From: Legionella anisa
Lineage (GTDB): Bacteria > Pseudomonadota > Gammaproteobacteria > Legionellales > Legionellaceae
Assembly (NCBI RefSeq): GCF_001467525.1
Contig: NZ_LNXS01000001.1
Span: 237,540 to 301,539, forward strand
DNA length: 64,000 nt
Reading direction: 5' to 3'
In this document: positions 1 through 9,143 of the stretch, piece by piece
How positions within the stretch are numbered: position 1 is the first letter of the stretch
Layout: each line of letters begins with the position of its first letter
The notes under the pieces: generated by a model
Seen by the model: only the letters and a program-made list of their open reading frames with translations
Databases searched by the model: none
What the model was told of the DNA's origin: nothing
Made by a program: the position numbers and the translations under genes

Positions 1-1395
1 TCGGTCTGTTGAGGTTAGGAAGGTTGTCATAGCTTTTTTCTGTGAAGGGGATAAAGCAAATGCCATCTCCTGTTCTTTTGCTTTTATAAACTCACTGACT
101 TTTTGTTTCGAACAAATAGCAGAAACAGCACCTTTACCATTTTCAATACGCTGGATGGCCTCGCTCTCAAGTGTTAGTTGCCAGGGCGTTGTCAATAAAG
201 GCTTTTGTGTGAAGGGGTGTCTTGCCGTATACAGGTTTTGATTTGCAATGTTTTCATCAATGGCTTTATTAATTAAGGTTTCATCGATTATCTTATTGCT
301 GGCGATTACATATTTTAGCGCTTCTTTTTTAAGTTCCCTTTCCTCAAACACCGCATGCTGTTGACTGATTGATTCAATGGCCACATACACAGACTCTCTG
401 GCATGAGTCATTTCGATGTTATCCTTACCATAAAAGCGCTCAACAATGTTTTCCTTTAAAGTTTGAAAGAGATTTTTCTGAGGCTTATACGATGAAGCCA
501 CTAGTTGATGTGGATCAAAGCCCATTTCCTGGCATTCTTTGATGATGTCTTCTTTCCATTTCTCATAATCAATGATTTCTTTATCCAATTTTGTTTTTTG
601 AGCCGCAATCGAGGATGCTTTAGCACCACTCCAGCCTTTTTCGTCAAGTAATGCTTCGATGGATTCCCTTCTTTTTGAAAAATGAGTTAATACCTGCTCA
701 GGTGCACCCTGGATTTCCCACAAACCATCACCATCAGATGCCAGCTGATAGCCAAGTTCTTTGGTTAAATTCGCTAATTTGTTACGAAATTTAAGCCCGC
801 CATAGATATGGTGCTTCATGATTTGTTCAACCACGCCTTTTTGACCATCCATGTCACTGGCAAGCGAGCGCCACTTCCCATCTGGGCAGTGGGTCATATT
901 TTGAACTACAAGGTGCGTATGTGAATTAGGATCATTGGCACGAGAGCTTGGTTGACGAAATGCTGCAATGACTAAATTTCTGGTATCAATATATTCAATT
1001 TTGCCGTCAACAAGTTGCCTGGCTTGTGCAAACTCCTTTTCCATTTCTTCAACGAACCATTCTACGGCCTTATCAAACACCTCTCCAAGCCTTGGATCAG
1101 CACCACTTTCAAGTAAAATTGAAAAAGACTTTGGGGCAGTAAGGGTCATATCAAAACCGGGGCGATGATGAATACCATCCTTATCGATTCGACCGAGTTG
1201 AGTACCATCAGGTAATATGCCTTTCAGAAGGGCAATCATCTGTTCTTTTTCTACTGCTTGCCCGTGGATCCCAAGAATTTTCGCTCCATCTCCTAACCAA
1301 CGAACACTTTTAGAATCGTTTTCATAATAATTGACGACATCTAGATAGTAGGCTGCGGCTCCATCGGCACTGTCTAATGGCTGAAGACTTAACAT
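1..1395 (-). CDS. traI: TraI conjugative relaxase-helicase (MobF family), 3' part beyond the window
   Basis: Nicks oriT and unwinds the transferred strand during conjugation. The reverse strand reads open from ATG at 1395 to the left edge, giving 465 codons. Tyrosines Y16, Y17, Y23 and Y24 match the tyrosine spacing of F TraI. An HTH metal-site motif lies at residues 159-161 (NSHTHLVVQ). Residues 82-90 (DMTLTAPKS) are typical of TrwC/TraI relaxase domains. After the relaxase domain (about 1-300), the end of the visible part (LSPSQKKAMTTFLTSTDR) leads into the helicase domain, whose Walker A motif would lie outside the window. Oddity: where R388 TrwC has FEHDTSR, this protein has FRQPSSR, so the first metal-binding His appears to be Gln148. 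It follows traD by about 20 bp in the same operon. Family assignment is secure; full length is unknown. Confidence 0.93.
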   Translation of the reverse strand, partial: MLSLQPLDSADGAAAYYLDVVNYYENDSKSVRWLGDGAKILGIHGQAVEKEQMIALLKGILPDGTQLGRIDKDGIHHRPGFDMTLTAPKSFSILLESGADPRLGEVFDKAVEWFVEEMEKEFAQARQLVDGKIEYIDTRNLVIAAFRQPSSRANDPNSHTHLVVQNMTHCPDGKWRSLASDMDGQKGVVEQIMKHHIYGGLKFRNKLANLTKELGYQLASDGDGLWEIQGAPEQVLTHFSKRRESIEALLDEKGWSGAKASSIAAQKTKLDKEIIDYEKWKEDIIKECQEMGFDPHQLVASSYKPQKNLFQTLKENIVERFYGKDNIEMTHARESVYVAIESISQQHAVFEERELKKEALKYVIASNKIIDETLINKAIDENIANQNLYTARHPFTQKPLLTTPWQLTLESEAIQRIENGKGAVSAICSKQKVSEFIKAKEQEMAFALSPSQKKAMTTFLTSTDR

Positions 1396-1415
1396 GCTTA
1401 CCCCCCAATTTGTTC

Positions 1416-3305
1416 TTATAAAAACTCAACAAGCTCTTTTTCTTCCTCAAGCTTTTTTTCTCTTGCAATTGGTTTTGTGATATCTTTTTTTGTTGAAGTT
1501 GCAGCCTCTAAAGCATCATCATGGGATGCGGCAAGGATGGGATCGCTGTAGGTGTCCACCAATTGCTCTACTTTTTGACGAAGTGGATCAGGATCAATGT
1601 CTCGTGCAATAAATTCTTCATGAATGAGAGGATAATCAACGTAATTAAGCTTTATTTTTGCCGCAGGAAATTCCCCTTTGACGCGCAAATATCCTTGTAG
1701 ATCATTGATTACCTGAATTTGGGTTGGTAAAACCAATTGTTTTTCTTTAGTTTGACGAGAAACTGAAATCCCATCACGCATGGTGTTTGCCCCATAACTG
1801 ATGGACTCATTCACCTCTTCAATTTCGTATGTACCAATATTGCGGGAGGCGTGCTCCGCATCAGTATGTTCGGGTAAGCGTAGGAACAATCGAGTCGAAC
1901 ACAGATTTGAAAGGGACGCGGCACCATCGTTACCATAAATGGTACGCAACTGGGATGCACCGTGATGACCTAATAAGAAGCAACCACCAAATTTGCGACT
2001 TTCTGATTTAACTGCGGCTAAAAAAGGTAAGGCATGCAAGGTAGCCAGCTCATCCAAAATAAACCAAACACGGCGGTTATCATCAGGCGCTAAACTTAAG
2101 AGTTCTTTGGTAGCAGTATTAATCCAGGCCGAAATTAGTGGTCTGATGGTTGGGTGTTTGCGCCCATCAGAACTGACAAACAAACAGGAATTATTCTGCT
2201 CATTCAAAATCCAGTCGCGAATCGAAAAGATGTCCCCATCATCTTTCAAATACAGTAAGGATTTTAAATAAGTAGCCATTACGGTTTTCACATTTAAAGC
2301 AGTCTTTTGTACTTTATCGGATACCAGAGATTCTGATTCAGTATGACGCAGTAAATGATGAATTCGACCTAAGTCTGCTGTGAGCAAATATTGCAATAAC
2401 ATCAGATTGGAGCGTTTAGGATCATTTTTTAGCTCATTGGCAGTCGAGACGAAAATCATACGCGCGGCTTTAATCCAAAAGGGATCCATGGTGTTATTGA
2501 TGGGCATCGGCATGATGGCCTCAGCAAGTGCTTCAAGATCTGCTTTGTCTTCGCATTCTGCCCAGACATTCCAGGAATGGCCTCTCGTATCTAAGGGATT
2601 TAAAATTACATCTTGATGTTCACGATAAAAACGGGATAAATAAGTTCCTCCTTTATCATAAATAATCGCGCGCTCACCCCTAGCTTGTATTGTCGTCAAT
2701 AGATCACGAATAGCAACAGTTTTACCAGATCCGGTGGTTCCGACTATTTGTATATGCTGGGTTTCAGAACCAAAGGGCAGAGATACACCACCAATCCGAT
2801 AAGGAGAAATCCTGCTTGTCTTTTTGATGCACTTTTGTAACGTGTTTTCATCAACTAACTCACTGCCGCGAATGATCTTAGCTTTACTTTGATTTTCCCC
2901 TCTTTTTTGCAACCACTTAACCATGACAATTAACATCATGACAGAGGCAAATAGTGCCTCTATCATGCTCTTAAGTAGAGCTTGTTTTAATTGATTAACA
3001 ATGCCGATGACCATGGGAGCTTTTACAATTTGCGCTGAATACACTGGATAAGATTCACCCGTTGGCATGCGAACCACTTGCTTGGCTTTGCTCTGTATTA
3101 AAGTCATTGCCTGGGCTTTAACCCATTGCTGGCCAATATAACGTTGATACGCACTGGTATTAAAATAAAAAGCGATGACTGAGAAAATAAAAAAAACTAT
3201 CAGCATAGCAAGGCTTACTTTCTTACCTACCTGTGTGAACATGCGGACATTGTGCAAAAAGATTTGACCGCCGCGAATAAATAATTTTGTAGGATTTACC
3301 GCCAT
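1416..3305 (-). CDS. traD: TraD type IV coupling protein (VirD4/TraD family ATPase)
   Basis: Inner-membrane ATPase that brings the relaxase-DNA complex to the conjugation channel. About 629 residues. Two N-terminal membrane segments lie near residues 25-50 and 105-130. Walker A is GTTGSGKT near residue 190 and Walker B is VWFILDEL near residue 410, followed by the TraD-type DNA-binding ATPase fold. The C-terminus is acidic and charged. Two adjacent ATGs are possible; the second (3305) sits 6 bases after a GGAG and is preferred. It lies just before traI in the operon. A lone plus-strand gene separates it from traG. Confidence 0.93.
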   Translation of the reverse strand: MAVNPTKLFIRGGQIFLHNVRMFTQVGKKVSLAMLIVFFIFSVIAFYFNTSAYQRYIGQQWVKAQAMTLIQSKAKQVVRMPTGESYPVYSAQIVKAPMVIGIVNQLKQALLKSMIEALFASVMMLIVMVKWLQKRGENQSKAKIIRGSELVDENTLQKCIKKTSRISPYRIGGVSLPFGSETQHIQIVGTTGSGKTVAIRDLLTTIQARGERAIIYDKGGTYLSRFYREHQDVILNPLDTRGHSWNVWAECEDKADLEALAEAIMPMPINNTMDPFWIKAARMIFVSTANELKNDPKRSNLMLLQYLLTADLGRIHHLLRHTESESLVSDKVQKTALNVKTVMATYLKSLLYLKDDGDIFSIRDWILNEQNNSCLFVSSDGRKHPTIRPLISAWINTATKELLSLAPDDNRRVWFILDELATLHALPFLAAVKSESRKFGGCFLLGHHGASQLRTIYGNDGAASLSNLCSTRLFLRLPEHTDAEHASRNIGTYEIEEVNESISYGANTMRDGISVSRQTKEKQLVLPTQIQVINDLQGYLRVKGEFPAAKIKLNYVDYPLIHEEFIARDIDPDPLRQKVEQLVDTYSDPILAASHDDALEAATSTKKDITKPIAREKKLEEEKELVEFL

Positions 3306-3372
3306 CATTGACTCCGAATCGATATAAAAAAAGTGAAAATCAGGCTACAATGAATAAAAAGGAGAAAATCCA

Positions 3373-3837
3373 ATGGAGAAGAACTATAAAGGGCAAGTGA
3401 TGATAAGCTCACTTGATGAATTGTCCCCTGAACAAAGAAAAAAACTGCGTTTGGCATCAATGGGAATCGGTTCTCTTGTTCTTTTAATTGTGGTGTTACT
3501 ATTTCTTTGTTTTGGTGATTTCCCAAGTAACAAAGACTCCTTATTTTTTTACTGCACCGATTGGCTCTTATTCCTTGTGTCACCTTTAGCGGCTTTTGGG
3601 CTTGGTGCCTCTTTTGGCTTTGATTTGATGCTCTCAGATCTAGGCTTTGCATTTTCTTTTGGATCCTACGGTGGTTCATCACTAAACCAGCCGTTTTCCT
3701 CACATGAGTCGCCCAATTACCATCGTTCAAACCACTACGGCTCTTCTGTGAGCATAAACCCAAGCTCAGGTCGGCCGATGTCAGGAAGCAGTGGTATGGA
3801 TACCTCTGGAAACCCTTATGGAACCCGATCCTGGTAA
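3373..3837 (+). CDS. Small membrane protein of unknown function inside the tra operon, opposite strand
   Basis: A 154-residue protein not recognised as any family. Its ATG follows a good AGGAGA ribosome site. Two hydrophobic stretches (about residues 31-48 and 58-80) suggest two membrane helices. The C-terminal half is rich in Ser, Gly, Asn, Pro and His and looks disordered. It is divergent from traD (start 3305) and ends 3 bp from the traG stop codon, so it interrupts an otherwise unidirectional operon. The minus-strand reading of the same DNA has no comparable start signal. It may be an entry-exclusion-like or accessory protein by position (between traG and traD, where F carries traS/traT), but no sequence similarity was seen. 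Confidence 0.7.
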   Translation: MEKNYKGQVMISSLDELSPEQRKKLRLASMGIGSLVLLIVVLLFLCFGDFPSNKDSLFFYCTDWLLFLVSPLAAFGLGASFGFDLMLSDLGFAFSFGSYGGSSLNQPFSSHESPNYHRSNHYGSSVSINPSSGRPMSGSSGMDTSGNPYGTRSW

Positions 3838-3840
3838 GCA

Positions 3841-6561
3841 TCATTTTACGTCCTTGTTTGCCTGGGCAACGATGACATCCTGCATGACTTGCGACCCGTC
3901 TTGCACTATGCCCTCAACATTCTTGGACATCTCTGACTTGGCGCGTGCAAAATCCTTATCAACTGCACTAACCGAATCTTTATTGACGCTTCCTGCATTG
4001 ATGTTCTTTGCTCGGTCATTGAACGTATTGGTATAATCCCCAAGGGCATGATCAACCCCCGCACTACCTGCAATACGACTTTTAAATCCTTCATTTTTTT
4101 GGTGCACTTGACTTTCGTTAATAGGATGATTTTTTTGAAATTGGCTGATTGATTGCGCGGTTTTTTCACCAACAAATTGTCTTGCATAAGACTGAGCTAA
4201 TTCAGGATCGTGACGAATTAGCCATTCTGCCTGTTGCAACCCAATAGTGCCCTGACTATTAGGTGCACGATGATGTGATAACCAATCAATAAATCCTGTT
4301 TGAGCATCAAGATTAATAGATGCTGTTTGTTCGCTGGAAGTAGTTGCTTGTCGGTGATAACTCTCTGATTCGGAAAAACTCGCCACAGCTTCATCTCGAT
4401 ACTGCATAGATTTATCAAAGCCTGCTGAAAAGTTATTAGCCAAGCGTCCACTAAAATCATCAGAAGTGCGGAAATGATCGTCCTTGGTGGCTTGTCTTGC
4501 CTCATTCACCACATCTGTAAAATGGTGTTCCTCACTAAAGCGCCGCGCTTCATTCATCAAGCGTGCGTCTTGATGGGATTCTGATTTGTCCCGTTCATGA
4601 CGCACATTTCCCCCAATCTCAATATTACCCTTTGCCCCAGGTACTGCAGAACCGGTTCCAAAACCAAACGATCCTCCTAAATTAATACTGGCAGCACTTA
4701 AAACTTTAGTCGCGTCATCCCGAGAAATATTATGATCGTGAGCAAAGGTATCAATGAGATTGGATATTTTTGATGCCGCCGCATTAAAGCCTGCTGAAGT
4801 GGATATTTGGTGTCCCTGCCCACTTTGTTCCCCATGTGATTGCGTTTCACCAAGCTCTGCCAGGCTTCTGAGTGATGCCGCATAGTGCTCTGATGAAGCA
4901 ATTGATTTATTGAACCCAGCACTTTTAGCACTGTCGGATAATTCAGAAAATGCAGATCGCGTGCTTTCTCCTAATTGAATATTAAGCGGGGTATGCGAGG
5001 TCGCAGTTGCCATCGTCAGTGTTTCACTGCCATCACGCGATATTCGCGCAATTGAACCACTATCAAGGCTTGTTTCAATACCACCCAATGATATTCTGGC
5101 GTTTTGATCGTTATGAAAAGAACTGCTATTAAACCCATTATGATTAGCAAAACTGGTATTTCCGTAGCTGTAATTTCCCATTTGTGCTTCTTCTGCCGCA
5201 GAGGAGGCGGCATTTTGAACAATACCTGTTGGTTGTTGCGTGAGTGATACAAAACTACCCACGTGTCGACTGATTAACATATAACTCAATGTGGTTGTCG
5301 CCAAGACTAAGTAGCCTCCCAAGGCAGCCATATTTTCATAGACTTGATTCATGCCTGTTTGGTAGGCCAAAGTAGTCGCCCCTGTTGACACAAAGGACAA
5401 TGAAAACTGCGCCAAAATAGTCATGATGTAGTTAATAACAGTAAACATCGGTGCCCATAGGGCAAGCCAGACATACAGTGTTGCGTAAAATTGAAAAAAA
5501 GAAATGCCGGAGGGAAAGGGGAAAAAAAACAAGACAAAAATAAAACACCCTATAACAATGCAAAATAAAAGACTTTGCAACATGGGCAACCAATAGGCGG
5601 ACATTAGTCCAATGTTGCTGAGTGCCGCGGGTATTTTATCCTGTGCTCGACTGGCTGAAAAACTGTCTATGGCCGCTTTTGAATTCACACGTGCGCCCAT
5701 AGAAAACACGCCATCGCGAATGGCGTTGGCCATCATATTTTGCCGAATAAGTGCTGCGGCATCACCTGACATGGCGGTTAAATGATTATAAGCTTGAGGT
5801 AAGTATTTTTCGAAATTAGCTAGGGCATCTGAATGATTGCCAAAAGCAAAACCTGCATACTTAGATTTGGCATCTTCAATCACGCCACTCCAGGCACTGT
5901 CTAATAAACTAGCGGCTTCCATACACGATTTAAATGAACCATCGTAAATAAACCCACGAGCAACAGAGGCATTGGATTTAACCAATTCCCAAATATCTCT
6001 TGCTTGATTAATGTCTTTTAAGCCATATCGTCCATACATCACATCATAGAACACGCATTGCTGCATGAACTTTTGCATGTTTGCATTAAACAACGGATCG
6101 GTTATTTTTATATTACTTGCTGATAAAAAGAGCTTCGCACCCATGATCATGCCTGTTTGGCTGTAATCCATATCGTTAGGTGAATGAAAGAAGAATTCAA
6201 AAAGCCGGGTTATTTTATCACTTAGCTGACTGCTTAATCCTCCTACAACACCCAAAACTAAGGGCACGTTATCAACCGTTAAATCTGGTCGCAGAGGATC
6301 AGTTCTATCGTGGATTTGCAAATTGCAGGTAGGTGTTAGAATAAATGAAATAACAAAAGCATATTTTAAAATAAAGAAGAACATACTGCGCACATCACGT
6401 TTTACAATAAATTGGCCAACAGTCCAAACCCCACCAATAATCAGTGCTGTTCTAAAAATCCCAAGTATTCCATCATAGTGAAACATAGCTGCGGTGGCGT
6501 TATAAAACGCCTTAAGTAACTCACCACCGGTAATCGTATAAATTTGCATCGTAACAGCCAT
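3841..6561 (-). CDS. traG: TraG mating-pair stabilisation/pilus assembly protein
   Basis: F-type TraG: the membrane N-terminal half takes part in pilus assembly and the periplasmic C-terminal half in mating-pair stabilisation and entry exclusion. About 906 residues from the ATG at 6561, placed 5 bases after a GAGGTGA site; an overlapping upstream GTG (6570) is a less likely start. Several membrane helices lie in the first 430 residues (about 35-55, 65-85, 325-350, 360-385, 405-430). The remainder is a Ser/Gln/Asn/His-rich hydrophilic domain. It directly follows traH, with the traH stop inside its ribosome site. Confidence 0.88.
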   Translation of the reverse strand: MAVTMQIYTITGGELLKAFYNATAAMFHYDGILGIFRTALIIGGVWTVGQFIVKRDVRSMFFFILKYAFVISFILTPTCNLQIHDRTDPLRPDLTVDNVPLVLGVVGGLSSQLSDKITRLFEFFFHSPNDMDYSQTGMIMGAKLFLSASNIKITDPLFNANMQKFMQQCVFYDVMYGRYGLKDINQARDIWELVKSNASVARGFIYDGSFKSCMEAASLLDSAWSGVIEDAKSKYAGFAFGNHSDALANFEKYLPQAYNHLTAMSGDAAALIRQNMMANAIRDGVFSMGARVNSKAAIDSFSASRAQDKIPAALSNIGLMSAYWLPMLQSLLFCIVIGCFIFVLFFFPFPSGISFFQFYATLYVWLALWAPMFTVINYIMTILAQFSLSFVSTGATTLAYQTGMNQVYENMAALGGYLVLATTTLSYMLISRHVGSFVSLTQQPTGIVQNAASSAAEEAQMGNYSYGNTSFANHNGFNSSSFHNDQNARISLGGIETSLDSGSIARISRDGSETLTMATATSHTPLNIQLGESTRSAFSELSDSAKSAGFNKSIASSEHYAASLRSLAELGETQSHGEQSGQGHQISTSAGFNAAASKISNLIDTFAHDHNISRDDATKVLSAASINLGGSFGFGTGSAVPGAKGNIEIGGNVRHERDKSESHQDARLMNEARRFSEEHHFTDVVNEARQATKDDHFRTSDDFSGRLANNFSAGFDKSMQYRDEAVASFSESESYHRQATTSSEQTASINLDAQTGFIDWLSHHRAPNSQGTIGLQQAEWLIRHDPELAQSYARQFVGEKTAQSISQFQKNHPINESQVHQKNEGFKSRIAGSAGVDHALGDYTNTFNDRAKNINAGSVNKDSVSAVDKDFARAKSEMSKNVEGIVQDGSQVMQDVIVAQANKDVK

Positions 6562-6566
6562 TTCAC

Positions 6567-7952
6567 TCACCTCATTTGATTAGCCCAACTCAAAGACTGA
6601 GTGAGCTCTGATGAAAATTCGCCTACAAGCATTTGCTCGATGGTTTGAGTTTCTTGAATCATCTGCATCGCCATGCTCATTCGCTGATGCGCGCTACCTT
6701 CCATTTGAACCAAGTCGCGACGAGCCTGGGTGAGATCAGTTTGAAACTCTTTCATTATTGCTTCTGGATATTGCAGAGCTCCTGCTGCTTGTTTAACGAG
6801 TTGCAGGTTTTCATTCAAATATTGAAATAAAATATCGATGGCAATGGCTTCTGAGTAACGTGTAGTGTCAATCACTGCACTGTCCTTCATAAAGGCCATT
6901 TGAACGCTGACCATTTTCATCACCGGATATTGTGTGGACTCAATTAATCCTTTAGCGGCCTCACTTTGCTCCACATTGTCTTTAATCTTGCTTGCCATAT
7001 CCAAAATCAGATCACGAACTTTTGATTCAAGACCATGACTGATATCAATGTTTTTACTGGTTAAGGTGGGTTGTAAGCATTTGACCTTTTCATCACATTG
7101 ATAGATTTTTACCTCGCCACCGCGTAAAAGAGCGCTGATTAAATTGTTATTACTTACTAAGGAAGACAGGCGTTGGACATGCACCCCTTCTGCATCGCGA
7201 GTCAGAATTAAGGTGCCTGATAAGGTCATCATGAGTTGAGCTAATTCGATATCATCTGCAAATAAGCCGTTTTTCTTTAACGCATTCCACGCCACATTGG
7301 TATTATCAACTACCTGCTCATTGCTGCTGTTTTCATTAATCACTCTGTCGTAATCATAATTACTGGAGCCTTTACCACAGCCTTGTCGTGCCTCGGCCCA
7401 GTCTGAAAAGAGATTTTTGGATTGACCGATGGATTGGCAGGCATGTTGTTGTGCAATACGGGTGCGTGGGGCTAAACCCAGTACGGCACTTTCCGCGGTT
7501 GCGCACGAGCTGATATTGGTTTGGTTCACCCAGGTAGCCACGTTTTGTAATTTGGTTGCCACATTACCTAAAAGAGGAGTTGCTTGCTCTAGGGCCAATT
7601 GGAAGGCAAGACCTTGTGAGTTGTTCAATATATTCTTGGTAAAATCGACAAATTCTTTACCTTTGATGTGAGAAAACCCACCTAACGTGGCATCTATGCC
7701 GCCACAGCCTGCGGACACTTTAGGCCAGCTCAAACGCATGATTTGCAGATTACGTACGCTGCTTCTAGCGTATAAATTACCGCCAGTATAAAAACCAGCA
7801 CGCTGCGCTTGGTAAGCATGCGGCTCTGTTACATTCGCGCCCATATTAAGAGCTTTAAAATAACCAGTTAAATCCTCACCTATTGATTTGCTGTACACTT
7901 GTCCGATGCCAAGTGCACCGATTAACCCACAAGACAGAAGAATTTTTTTCAT
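6567..7952 (-). CDS. traH: TraH F-type pilus assembly protein
   Basis: Periplasmic/outer-membrane-associated protein needed for F pilus extension. 461 residues with an N-terminal signal peptide ending around VYS-KSIG. The N-terminal block (DLTGYFKALNMGANVT, then the GGNLYARSS and CGGIDATLGGFS region) is the characteristic TraH segment. The C-terminal 150 residues are predicted coiled coil. It overlaps the upstream trbB-like gene by 4 bp, indicating translational coupling. Confidence 0.92.
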   Translation of the reverse strand: MKKILLSCGLIGALGIGQVYSKSIGEDLTGYFKALNMGANVTEPHAYQAQRAGFYTGGNLYARSSVRNLQIMRLSWPKVSAGCGGIDATLGGFSHIKGKEFVDFTKNILNNSQGLAFQLALEQATPLLGNVATKLQNVATWVNQTNISSCATAESAVLGLAPRTRIAQQHACQSIGQSKNLFSDWAEARQGCGKGSSNYDYDRVINENSSNEQVVDNTNVAWNALKKNGLFADDIELAQLMMTLSGTLILTRDAEGVHVQRLSSLVSNNNLISALLRGGEVKIYQCDEKVKCLQPTLTSKNIDISHGLESKVRDLILDMASKIKDNVEQSEAAKGLIESTQYPVMKMVSVQMAFMKDSAVIDTTRYSEAIAIDILFQYLNENLQLVKQAAGALQYPEAIMKEFQTDLTQARRDLVQMEGSAHQRMSMAMQMIQETQTIEQMLVGEFSSELTQSLSWANQMR

Positions 7953-8371
7953 AAAGGCACCTCTTTGTCATGTATCTGGCTAATTTTTAGTAACCGATTG
8001 GTTAGTTCGCCTTCATCAATAGTGCCTTCAGTAACAAGACTCGCCACTTGGCTCTTTGGGTTAATCAAAAAAAGAGAAGGATAAACACTGACTTGAAATA
8101 CCTTCGTTTGTCCTTCATTCATCACCGCATCAGGAAAGGATGGTAAAAAGCCTCCATCAACAGAAATAGCAACTACGCTAAAGCCATAGTGTTGACTCAA
8201 GCGTTTGAGCGTGGGTGCAAAGCGTTGACAATGAGGACAACTCGAACTGAAAAAAAAGAAAAATCCTTGATGTTTGGCAAGGGCATGAAGCGGTGCATTA
8301 TCAATATCGGCGTATAGGCTTGATGAAAATAACGTTCCTAATATTAGAAAAATAGCTAATTTATTGCGCAT
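7949..8371 (-). CDS. trbB: TrbB-like periplasmic thiol-disulfide oxidoreductase
   Basis: 140 residues with a signal peptide (to about SLYA-DID) and a thioredoxin fold carrying CPHC at about residues 45-48, followed by a cis-Pro region (VYPSLFLI). In F-type systems such a protein (TrbB) isomerises disulfides in TraN, TraH, TraU and other cysteine-rich transfer proteins, all encoded next to it here. It overlaps traF by 11 bp and traH by 4 bp. It could equally be named a DsbC/DsbG-like transfer protein. Confidence 0.82.
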   Translation of the reverse strand: MRNKLAIFLILGTLFSSSLYADIDNAPLHALAKHQGFFFFFSSSCPHCQRFAPTLKRLSQHYGFSVVAISVDGGFLPSFPDAVMNEGQTKVFQVSVYPSLFLINPKSQVASLVTEGTIDEGELTNRLLKISQIHDKEVPL

Positions 8372-9143
8372 TGTAATCTCCCGATTGAAAAGCGTTGCTT
8401 GCCATTAAAATGTTTTCCTTCAATTCCGACTGGCTGACTAAGCCATAAGCAACTGGCATGGTTTTTTTAGATACTGGATTAAGAGCAAAAACCGCAGGAA
8501 TGTGTTTAACACCCATCTGAGTTGCCTGACCGGAATCAACTCGTGAGTTAGGTAACATCGGGGAGATGCGATTGGTCATGGCAATTGGAATAACAGTCAT
8601 GTGATAACTGTTCGCAAAATCACTCACTACTTGGGCCATGCGCTCGCTAAATGGTTCACCACCTTCATAGAAATACAACAAACCAGATGTTTGACTAATT
8701 TGAGTAATCGCCTTTTCCTTTTGCATGCTGTTTTGCTGGTTGTAGATATCACGTGCTGCACTACTGCTCGGATTAATAAGACTTTCATCCTGATCGGGGT
8801 TTATTAGCAGATCGAGCATCCATTTCTCAGAAAACAGATTAGCCTGTGCCACAATCAATCGTTGTAATCGTCTTGCACGAGCAATATTTTCAGGAGTTGG
8901 ATTTAAAATAGCTTGTGCGCGAGCCTGTTGCACTCTATTACCAATCAATTTCCATGTTTTATCAGGATCGGCAGGTTTACTTACATGTGAAGGTGCCACT
9001 GACTCGGTTTGTGGTTTATTCTTGACTTCCTCTTTGGGATCCTTATGCCAATACCAACCTTCCTCATGCTCATTAAGATAAGGCTGCTCGGCGTACAAAA
9101 AAGGACTCACGCTAACCAACAAAACAAAAAACCATCTAGCCAT
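8361..9143 (-). CDS. traF: TraF pilus assembly protein (thioredoxin-like fold without CxxC)
   Basis: 260 residues with a signal peptide (to about LYAEQ). The C-terminal domain (LLYFYEGGEPFSERMAQVV onward) has a thioredoxin-like fold in which the redox CxxC is replaced, as in F TraF. It ends with a cis-Pro-like IPAVFALNP region. It is part of the periplasmic TraF/TraH/TraU/TraW/TrbC interaction group. It overlaps traN by 8 bp. Confidence 0.88.
   Translation of the reverse strand: MARWFFVLLVSVSPFLYAEQPYLNEHEEGWYWHKDPKEEVKNKPQTESVAPSHVSKPADPDKTWKLIGNRVQQARAQAILNPTPENIARARRLQRLIVAQANLFSEKWMLDLLINPDQDESLINPSSSAARDIYNQQNSMQKEKAITQISQTSGLLYFYEGGEPFSERMAQVVSDFANSYHMTVIPIAMTNRISPMLPNSRVDSGQATQMGVKHIPAVFALNPVSKKTMPVAYGLVSQSELKENILMASNAFQSGDYNAQ

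Noticed and set aside
1..3372. oriT near traI/traD
   Set aside because: The traI-traD gap is 20 bp and traD-upstream DNA is only 67 bp; no inverted-repeat/nick-like structure was seen, so oriT probably lies outside the window.
3305..3844. A 179-residue minus-strand reading opposite the small membrane protein gene
   Set aside because: No ribosome site and low-complexity composition; the plus-strand gene has a good AGGAGA and two membrane helices.
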